7,877 nt of DNA from Microcaldota archaeon (GTDB lineage Archaea > Micrarchaeota > Micrarchaeia > Anstonellales > Bilamarchaeaceae): positions 1 to 7,877 of the forward strand of contig DAOVFD010000050.1 of the NCBI GenBank assembly GCA_030668565.1, read 5' to 3'. Positions within the stretch are counted from its first letter, which is position 1. Every line of letters starts with the position of its first letter. The notes beneath the pieces were generated by a model. The model ran no database searches, was not told the DNA's origin, and saw only the letters and a program-made list of their open reading frames with translations. The translations under genes were made by a program, and so were the position numbers. Shown here one piece after another: positions 1 through 6,300 of the stretch.

Positions 1-657
1 GTAGAAATAACCTCCCATATAAACAATGATTTTCACAAGTTCTCCATTCTTCCATCCAAGAACAACAGGCCATCTATCATCATTGTTAAAAGCGCCTGAA
101 TCTCTTAGTGTAATTGAGGATTCTGAATTCCCTTCCTTCAGCCTGATTGTTCCCCCTTTTACTATCTTTTCACTGTCATTTTCTGGTTTATCAACTACCT
201 CAATTTCGTATTCTTTTCCCAAGAACTTAATCTGTTCACATTTCCCTTCAAGGTCAACACTGTAAACTGCCTCGAAAATCACTCCTTTCTTATCCTTTGT
301 TTTCAGGTTGAACCAGAATGCCTGTTTCTCATTTTCACAGACGTCTGAAAGGAAGCTCAGGTCATTCTCATCTATTTTAATGTAAGCAGTGCTGGTCTTG
401 CCTAAATCTCCTCCCACACCATCCGAGAAAGGATTTGAGTTATCAGAAAATTCGTAATCAGTGTGCTGGAATGTTCTATTCACAGATTCGATTGCAAATG
501 TCTCGACAATTTTTTCTTCTTCCACAATAGGTTGCTCTTCTACTGTTACGTTTGTTATGTTCTCCTCAGTTTCATTAGCCTCAGCCTCAGGAGCCGGTAC
601 TGTCACACATCCGAACAGAAGCATGATGGCAGCGATCATAAATATCATATTTTTCAT
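1..657 (-). CDS. Secreted lipoprotein, N-terminal part (truncated by window edge)
   Basis: The frame read leftwards from ATG at 657 stays open for 219 codons to the window edge, so the C-terminus is missing. The N-terminus is a lipoprotein-type signal: a short basic start, a hydrophobic run, then LFGC with Cys17 as the expected lipidated residue. A linker rich in Glu, Asn and Thr follows (about residues 18-55) with several N-glycosylation sequons (NET, NIT, NVT, NRT), so the mature protein should sit outside the membrane. Residues about 85-219 look like a beta-rich globular domain. The stretch FLGKEYEIEVVD (145-156), followed by alternating hydrophobic strands, resembles segments I associate with archaeal S-layer-type proteins, but this is a weak resemblance. 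Cys107 and Cys140 could form a disulfide. GGTGA lies 7 nt before the ATG and supports this start. It is divergent from the regulator gene at 760. Function unknown; the lipoprotein call is fairly secure. Confidence 0.82.
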   Translation of the reverse strand, partial: MKNMIFMIAAIMLLFGCVTVPAPEAEANETEENITNVTVEEQPIVEEEKIVETFAIESVNRTFQHTDYEFSDNSNPFSDGVGGDLGKTSTAYIKIDENDLSFLSDVCENEKQAFWFNLKTKDKKGVIFEAVYSVDLEGKCEQIKFLGKEYEIEVVDKPENDSEKIVKGGTIRLKEGNSESSITLRDSGAFNNDDRWPVVLGWKNGELVKIIVYMGGYFY

Positions 658-687
658 TTCAATTCACCTGAAAACCTTCCGAACCCC

Positions 688-711
688 TTATTTATATAAA
701 AACTTTCGAAA
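688..711 (-). promoter_or_regulatory. TATA box and BRE of the lipoprotein gene
   Basis: On the minus strand a TTTCGAAAG element (703-711) directly precedes a TATA box whose core TTTATATAAA (691-700) is a perfect 10-bp palindrome. With the usual spacing of about 26 bp from TATA centre to start site, transcription would begin near 669, giving a leader of about 12 nt that opens with AGGTGA. The TATA core is symmetric, so it could also serve the plus strand as a distal promoter for the regulator at 760. Confidence 0.65.
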
Positions 712-713
712 AT

Positions 714-740
714 GCCGAAAACAAATATATTTATAAATAA
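714..740 (+). promoter_or_regulatory. Promoter of the first membrane-tethered regulator, probably leaderless
   Basis: A BRE-like CCGAAAAC (715-722) precedes an A/T-only TATA region containing the 10-bp palindrome ATTTATAAAT (729-738). Its centre lies about 26 bp before the ATG at 760, so transcription is predicted to start at or next to the initiation codon. No GGTGA-type ribosome-binding site precedes that ATG, which agrees with a leaderless mRNA. The start site itself is inferred from spacing. Confidence 0.6.
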
Positions 741-759
741 AAAATCGTAATGTTTATCC

Positions 760-1389
760 ATGCGTTACTGCTTTTTTGCACTGTTTCTGCTCTCTATACT
801 CTCGATAGCACATAGTGCATACATATATGGAGACATCTATACAGCAGACGGCATGCAAAAACTTGAAGGTGCAGTAATAAAAATAAAGGGAGATGGTTTT
901 TCCTATTATCTTGTTTCTGAAAAATCCAATTACTCAGTGCAGTTGCCTGATGGAAGATATGAGATAATTGCAGAATACTATGGAGAAGAAGGGGAATTGC
1001 TCTATAGTGCATCAGAAAATCTTTATCTAAGCGGAGATGATGTAAGGCTTGACCTGGTGCTCACCAGTCCTGCTTCTAATAATATACTTCTTTTTGCTGT
1101 TTTTGGAGTAATTGTAATGGGCATAATACTTCTCTGGATAGGAAAACATGTTTCTAAAGCTCCCATGAAAAAGGAGCATGCAAAACCGGAGAAGAAAGAA
1201 CTGGACAAAGATGCAAAAAAGATTCTCGAGGTATTGGCTGTAAATGAGGGCAGAATGACGCAGAAAGAACTGAAGGAGACATTGAATTACTCAGATTCCA
1301 AAATCAGCCTTATTCTTGCTGAACTTGAGCATGAAGGAGCAATAAAGCGGTTCAAACGAGGAAGAGGGAACATAATAAAGAGGATATAA
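760..1389 (+). CDS. Membrane-tethered winged-HTH regulator with carboxypeptidase-regulatory-like ectodomain
   Basis: This 209-residue protein reads as a single-pass one-component sensor. Residues 1-20 are a signal peptide (cleavage near AHSA). Residues 21-105 form a small beta domain with the signature of transthyretin/carboxypeptidase-regulatory folds: a GDIYTADG-like opening, GAVIKI, then YSVQLPDGRYEI. Residues 107-128 are one membrane helix, followed by a basic juxtamembrane stretch. Residues 148-209 are a winged helix of the MarR-like kind found in archaeal membrane regulators: MTQKELKETL as first HTH helix, a recognition helix around SDSKISLILAELEHEG, and a basic wing KRFKRGRGN. Predicted topology is beta domain outside and DNA-binding domain inside, so it would act on DNA at the membrane. 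Its winged helix is similar to that of the regulator at 2522, although the ectodomains differ. The ligand and targets cannot be read from sequence; the repeats just after its stop codon are a candidate target. Confidence 0.85.
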   Translation: MRYCFFALFLLSILSIAHSAYIYGDIYTADGMQKLEGAVIKIKGDGFSYYLVSEKSNYSVQLPDGRYEIIAEYYGEEGELLYSASENLYLSGDDVRLDLVLTSPASNNILLFAVFGVIVMGIILLWIGKHVSKAPMKKEHAKPEKKELDKDAKKILEVLAVNEGRMTQKELKETLNYSDSKISLILAELEHEGAIKRFKRGRGNIIKRI

Positions 1390-1393
1390 TCCT

Positions 1394-1421
1394 TAGTTCC
1401 AACTAGTTCCATCCTGTTCCA
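1394..1421 (+). repeat. Three GTTCCA direct repeats with exact 10-bp period, candidate operator
   Basis: GTTCCA occurs at 1396-1401, 1406-1411 and 1416-1421. The first two copies share the longer core TAGTTCCA. The period of 10 bp puts each copy on about the same face of the helix, as expected for cooperative protein binding. The array begins 4 bp after the stop codon of the regulator gene and ends 5 bp before the palindromic TATA of the next gene. That position suits an activator or an upstream-binding regulator. It is a visible repeat; its role as an operator is inferred. Confidence 0.6.
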
Positions 1422-1426
1422 GAGAG

Positions 1427-1440
1427 GTTATTTAAATAAC
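1427..1440 (+). promoter_or_regulatory. Palindromic TATA box of the secreted PepSY-like gene
   Basis: GTTATTTAAATAAC is a perfect 14-bp palindrome containing a TATA-like core. From its centre, about 26 bp leads to the GGTGA at 1459-1463, so the predicted mRNA begins at or close to its own ribosome-binding site, with a leader of about 9 nt before ATG at 1468. A palindrome of this length could alternatively bind a dimeric repressor. Confidence 0.6.
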
Positions 1441-1467
1441 GAAAATAAGAGTGTGTGCGGTGATTAT

Positions 1468-2487
1468 ATGAAAATTGTATATATGTTTGGATTGTTCCTG
1501 CTTCTTGCGGGAATGGCGTTTGCAACAAACGGCACGGATAATACCGGGTCAACGGACATTGCTATTGAAGAGGTTCCAGTAGCCATTGTAGCAGAACCTA
1601 ATGTTGGGGTAGTAAGTTCCGAAGACGGAAGTTCTGGATCAGGTGAAGGTGTGACTTCTACAGAAGTCATTAGAGCAGAGCCCATGGAACCGGATCTTGT
1701 GGGATATGGTGGCGAGGCATTCTCAGTTATCCTGAATGAAAAAAATATAGTTGTCGACATGGGCTACAGTGATTATTGGTATAACCCCTGTGGAACAACG
1801 GACGCTGACGAGAAAGGGATATGCACGAATGAAGTCCTTACCCAGATAATATACTATATGGGACGCGAACCTCAGGTGCGCATACTTAAGGGTATTGAAG
1901 AACAGCCGGATTTCGTGATAATGCCAATTTCTATGGATGACATACGTACAAGCGAACCGTACGATGCAGAGGAAGATTCGGACCGTGCTATTGCTGCTAC
2001 CGGCGTTGCAGTATCAGAGGCCCTGGTGACGAAAGAGGAAACAGAGGTCCAGGGAGTAAAGGTAGTTCAGGAAACTGCAGTTGAGAGAGCATATATCGAC
2101 CTTCCAACTTCCGGCGGAGCAACATCTACTGTTGAAGTTACAAAGGCAAGTGAAAACGGAAAGGTTCTTCTTACCAGTAACGAAATCTATGTTGAAACAG
2201 AAGAGAAAATAGTTGCTGACACTGATAAGAACCTTCTTTACGTTGAATCTGAAGGAACAAATTACCAGCTTTACCTCACACCTGATGCTGCCACCGAGCT
2301 TGTAAGGGAAGAGGGCTATGACCCTGCACAGGGGGCCGAGCTTGTTGTAGAAAACAACATGCCTACCTATAAGATATATGCAAAGAAGCCGGTGAAATTC
2401 TGGTTTTTAACCATAGGTGAGGAAGAGGTCGTCCTGAGCGTTGACCAGACAGGAAACATTATCGAAGAAGTAACTTCCACCCAATGA
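1468..2487 (+). CDS. Secreted protein with PepSY-like C-terminal domain
   Basis: The protein has 339 residues from ATG 1468. I prefer this start to GTG 1453 because GGTGA sits 4 nt upstream and because it places the signal peptide at the very N-terminus. Residues 1-19 are a signal peptide ending AFA without a lipobox cysteine. Residues 20-75 are a low-complexity linker rich in Gly, Ser, Thr, Glu and Val with one NGT sequon. Residues 80-185 are an unrecognised domain with the only two cysteines (108 and 119), probably a disulfide. Residues about 235-335 follow a pattern known from archaeal secreted proteins with PepSY-like ends: strands of the VETEEKIVADTDKNLLYVES kind, a helix TPDAATELVREEG, then MPTYKIYAKKPVKFWFLTIG and a closing VDQTGNIIEEV. 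There is no membrane helix after the signal peptide, so it is either released or held non-covalently. It lies between two membrane-tethered regulators; a role as ligand or partner of one is only a guess. Confidence 0.8.
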   Translation: MKIVYMFGLFLLLAGMAFATNGTDNTGSTDIAIEEVPVAIVAEPNVGVVSSEDGSSGSGEGVTSTEVIRAEPMEPDLVGYGGEAFSVILNEKNIVVDMGYSDYWYNPCGTTDADEKGICTNEVLTQIIYYMGREPQVRILKGIEEQPDFVIMPISMDDIRTSEPYDAEEDSDRAIAATGVAVSEALVTKEETEVQGVKVVQETAVERAYIDLPTSGGATSTVEVTKASENGKVLLTSNEIYVETEEKIVADTDKNLLYVESEGTNYQLYLTPDAATELVREEGYDPAQGAELVVENNMPTYKIYAKKPVKFWFLTIGEEEVVLSVDQTGNIIEEVTSTQ

Positions 2488-2491
2488 TTCC

Positions 2492-2510
2492 TTTTTTATT
2501 TTTTCTTTTT
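2492..2510 (+). terminator. T-tract terminator, also possible weak promoter
   Basis: The stretch is 17 T among 19 bases, broken only by one A (2498) and one C (2505), starting 5 nt after the stop codon of the secreted protein. No hairpin precedes it, as is normal for archaeal intrinsic termination. Its TTTATTTT part lies about 25 bp before the ATG at 2522, where a TATA box for a leaderless transcript would be, so the same bases may end one transcript and start the next. Confidence 0.6.
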
Positions 2511-2521
2511 AAAGTTTAATC

Positions 2522-3283
2522 ATGAAAAGAATCATTCTCGTAATGATTTTAGCAGCATTGCTTGTTTCTCCAGTCCATGCCGTTTCAATCAAACTGTTCC
2601 TGAACTATGATGGTTCATGCAATGTCTACTATTATGATGTATCTTCGGTTTCAACTGTGCAAATACCTGAAGATGCCATTGACCTTACTAATTCTTCTGA
2701 TTTCATTTCCTTCAAAACACAATCCTTTACTGAAAAAAAGGGTTTGGTCTGGAATGTTGCTTATATTTCTCCGTTTGATGCAGACTTGACCATCAGATTT
2801 CCTGCAGGTGCAAGGGTTACTGGGGGAAACGGTGAAATTGAAACAATAGATGGTTTGATTTACCTTTACAAGGACGTATCTGCAGGGGAAGAAGTTGATA
2901 TTGAATATTCTCTTTATGCTGAGGAAGAATCACCTTTGCTTCTTTATGCCGTAGCTGTTCTAATACTACTCGTCTTTGTTTTTCTACTATATAGTTTTTC
3001 AAAAAAGCCAAGATTAAAGGTTGAACGAGAGGTATCTGTTGATGAGAAGAAGCTTGAACTTCTTCCTGAAACCGAAAGAAAAATAGTGGAATTTCTTCTG
3101 GGACACGACGGAGTGACTCAAAAAGATGTCGAGGCAGGTGTTTCTCTGCCAAAAAGTACTGTTTCCCGCGTTCTCAAAACTATGGAGAATAAAGGCTTTG
3201 TTGAAAGGAAGAAGGTTGGTCTTTCCAAGAAGATATTTCTTTCGCAAATGTTTATAGAGCAGATAAAAAAGAGTAAAGAGTAA
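2522..3283 (+). CDS. Second membrane-tethered winged-HTH regulator
   Basis: This 253-residue protein has the same plan as the regulator at 760 but a different sensor. Residues 1-20 are a signal peptide (cleavage after VHA). Residues 21-136 form a beta-rich ectodomain whose strands (SIKLFLNYDGS, DLTIRFPAGARV, VDIEYSLYAEE) resemble the DUF7345-like outer domains of archaeal membrane regulators; I assign that by pattern only. Residues 138-158 are one membrane helix. Residues 176-240 are a winged helix: ETERKIVEFLLGHDGVTQKD, a recognition region SLPKSTVSRVLKTMENKG, then a basic wing RKKVGLSKKIFLS. Shared positions with the first regulator (TQK, the S-K/T-S pattern, G before the wing) indicate a common origin of the DNA-binding parts. 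No ribosome-binding site precedes the ATG, so a leaderless mRNA is likely. It precedes the giant surface protein by 53 bp, which makes that gene a plausible target. Confidence 0.86.
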   Translation: MKRIILVMILAALLVSPVHAVSIKLFLNYDGSCNVYYYDVSSVSTVQIPEDAIDLTNSSDFISFKTQSFTEKKGLVWNVAYISPFDADLTIRFPAGARVTGGNGEIETIDGLIYLYKDVSAGEEVDIEYSLYAEEESPLLLYAVAVLILLVFVFLLYSFSKKPRLKVEREVSVDEKKLELLPETERKIVEFLLGHDGVTQKDVEAGVSLPKSTVSRVLKTMENKGFVERKKVGLSKKIFLSQMFIEQIKKSKE

Positions 3284-3285
3284 TT

Positions 3286-3304
3286 TTCCGAACCATTTTA
3301 AAAT
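3286..3304 (+). promoter_or_regulatory. Promoter of the giant surface protein
   Basis: TTCCGAACC (3286-3294) immediately precedes ATTTTAAAAT (3295-3304), a perfect 10-bp palindrome that fits a TATA box. The spacing predicts a start near 3326 and a leader of about 11 nt. The 9-bp element is also present exactly at 677-685, in the divergent promoter region of this window. It may be a BRE variant or a regulator site. Confidence 0.5.
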
Positions 3305-3336
3305 GTTTTAATCTATACTGGTTTTGGGTTGGTGAT

Positions 3337-6300
3337 GTGCGGATTGACATTATTTTAGCAGTTTTACTGGTTTTGACAACGTTTTCTTTTGCGCAGGGTG
3401 TGGAAAACAAGATAGACAGACCATGGAATGAAAGTTTAACATGGGAGCAGAACAATCCTTATATCTATTTTGTAACTGTTGAATCCATTTTGAATTCACC
3501 GTTTTGTCCTCTCTCACCATTTTGTTCCGGATTTCTCCTTATAGATATAACTCATGACCAGATTCCGCTTTATAACTCAATATACTTGGGGAATTCCATA
3601 GAACAACTGAGATTGGATGATACAGGTTCCATGCTTAGTGATTCAAAAGTTAATTCTGAAATTGTTATTAAAAAAGTTGATAATGCGGAAAATTCTTATG
3701 AAGATGGGTTGATGGAGGCTGAGAGGATACAAAGCAAATTTGAGCAGGCAGTTAGTGAAATACCTGCAGATGTGCTTCTTACTCTCGGGGGATGTGCAGG
3801 CGGTGCTGCTGTTGCTGGAACAGGTTCACTTATATTAGGTCCTGTTTCCGTACCTGCTGCAGCTCTTGGTTGTATCGGGGGCGCCATAATATTCGGGGGT
3901 ACTGAACTGGTAGGTGATACCTGGACTGCTGCTTCTTCATCAATTGAAGCCATAGACGCGCAGTTTGAATACGGAAATTACTGGAAAGCAACAATGGATA
4001 ATGCCCTTGATGCGCTTGAAATGAGCCTTGACGAAGCAGATAATTCAGTGAATAATCTGATTGTTACGTATAATGAAATGCAGAAAACAGGAATATGTGA
4101 TGAAGACTATGGCTGGGGACCGAGAGATGCATGCCTGAACATATCCTATGCAATTTCTGTAATTGAAAATGAGGATACGGAAAAAACATATGGAAAATAC
4201 AATATTATGCTTGATTATGGGAGTAACATCAGCGACGAAGTGGATAATAATTATGTTCCTGACATGAGCCTTTATTATCCAGCAATGGAACTTATCTGGG
4301 CTGATGATGGAATCGTTGCAACTTTCAATTCACTTAACGAACAGGGAAAAGATGCGATTGAAGAGGCAGATAGAATCTATACAGATATGAAAATAGAGAC
4401 CGACTCTTTGAAAGAATCATTTGATGAGAAATTCAGTGAACTTGAAGATGAAAAACTTGATTTGATTATTGAATCAACAATTCTTGAGGAGATAGAAGAG
4501 GAAAGGATGAAGGGTTCGATAGCAGAAAGATATTCATCAATTGAAGAACAGAAGGAAGAAGCTGAGGAAGCTTATGAAAATGCAGAAAATACATACACCT
4601 TCCAGCGTGATGGCTATCTCAAATATGCAACAAACAACATCTCTCTTGCAAAAGGAATGTATGAAAATCTGAATTCTGAAATAGAGTTACTTGAAGATGA
4701 TGCTCAGGACCTTGTTGATGATTTGAAACTTGAAGCAAAGCAGAAAATACGGTCGGCAGAAGCACATCTAACCTCTCTTGAAGTTTCGAGTTACCAGCTT
4801 GAGGAAGCAAAAGCTGAACTTGCTTCAGGAAATTCCGCAGATTCCCTTGGAGAAAAATATGTTCACTATGCAAACGCAAAACAACTTGCTTCCATTGCTG
4901 CAGGTGAGTGGACGCTTGGGGATGCGATTGAGATAAACTCGCTTATCTCTGAAATAGACGACTTAATAAAGCGGGCAAATGCTGACGGATTGAATGTTGC
5001 AGGTGAAAAAGGAGAACTTGAAATCCTGGAAAAGAATACTGGTTCTCCGGATATCATAATCAGGCTTAATGGACTTAAGCAGGGCATCATAAATAAAGCA
5101 AGAATCGTTTATGGAGACCTTGAAACCAAAAGAAGAATTTTACTTGACAAACTTACTCTGGCAGGCGAGGAGGACTTAATAGATGAGATGCACACAGCAG
5201 AAGTGGGAATTGTTTTCAACAACATGATTAATTACGAGTACGGACTTGGAAGCCTTGGCACTTTGAGAACCGTTTATGAAAGCATAGAAGACAAGCTTGA
5301 GGAAGAGCCGGAAATAAACGCTGCCGCTGTTGCAGCAGGAATAGTTACTGACGTTTCGTTTGTAATCGACAAGGTGAAGATAGACGAACCTACCGAAGTT
5401 TCACTCAATATACTTTTCAAAAATACGAGGGATTACTGGGGGGAGGATGTTGAAGTTGCTGTTCCCCTTCCAGGCGAGTTCCAGTTCGACTACTTTGATA
5501 TTACTGAAGGAACGGATGAGGTAACCGGTCTAAAAATCGAAAGGAGCACGATGTACATTACGCTCGGATTTGTTGATTCCTACGATACGAAATCAATAAG
5601 TTTTGAAAAATCAGAAGTGCTTGCAAGAACTGTAGGTGAGGAATCAAGTGCTGTTGGTCTTGGAGACGGTTCTGCAAGGGTTGGAGAAAGCACAACATTC
5701 GACCTTTACGTAAGTGAGGTTTATGTTGACGTTCCGGAATATGGGGTCACGGATGTAAGGATAGATAATCTGGGTGCGGGCAGACCGCTTTCAAAAGGTG
5801 TTCATGAACTTACAAGAAGTTATGTTGAGGACGATGCCTATTCCGAGGACAGGAGTGATGCGACCGCCACTGGCTTGGGAACAGAAACCAGAATTGAATA
5901 TACCATAACTGTAACTCCGTACATGGACCTTGACAGCGTTCCTGTATTTCTTTCATTGGAGGAGAGTGACCATATAAGCGATGTTTCGGTTTCATGCACC
6001 GAATACAGTTATGTTGATGAGAGTAACCCGCAGGGACGCATGGCGGAGATATTCAACCTGGTGGATGGCCATCCCGCAACAGTTGAAGTAAGTTATACTG
6101 TAAGTGAAATGGATGTTTATGTGATGGAGGAATTCAGCAAAATAGAGGGAATAAGCAATGAGCTGGAAATAGTTACAATGATTGAGGATGCAAGAAATCT
6201 GATATCACGGGGCGATTATATTTTCGCACTGCTCAAGATTGAAGAAATAAAGAAGAAAGTTGCTGAAGTGGATAAAAGCAAATCAAAGCTGATAAGAAAA

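Noticed and set aside
26..736. Plus-strand open frames at 26-265 and 461-736
   Set aside because: They lie antisense to the minus-strand lipoprotein frame, which has a signal peptide, lipobox, ribosome-binding site and promoter. Their own products are Ser/Phe-rich without a domain pattern.
1453..1467. GTG at 1453 as the start of the secreted protein
   Set aside because: It would add MCGDY before the signal peptide and place the GGTGA site inside the coding region. ATG 1468 has correct spacing to GGTGA.
3335..3360. ATG at 3335 overlapping the GTG start of the giant gene
   Set aside because: That frame stops after seven codons (TAG at 3356), while the GTG frame gives a good signal peptide and stays open for 1333 codons.
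5167..5190. Purine-rich GAGGAGGA followed by ATGAGATG as an internal translation start in the giant gene
   Set aside because: The purine run simply encodes Glu-Glu in a helical region, and the reading frame is continuous across it.
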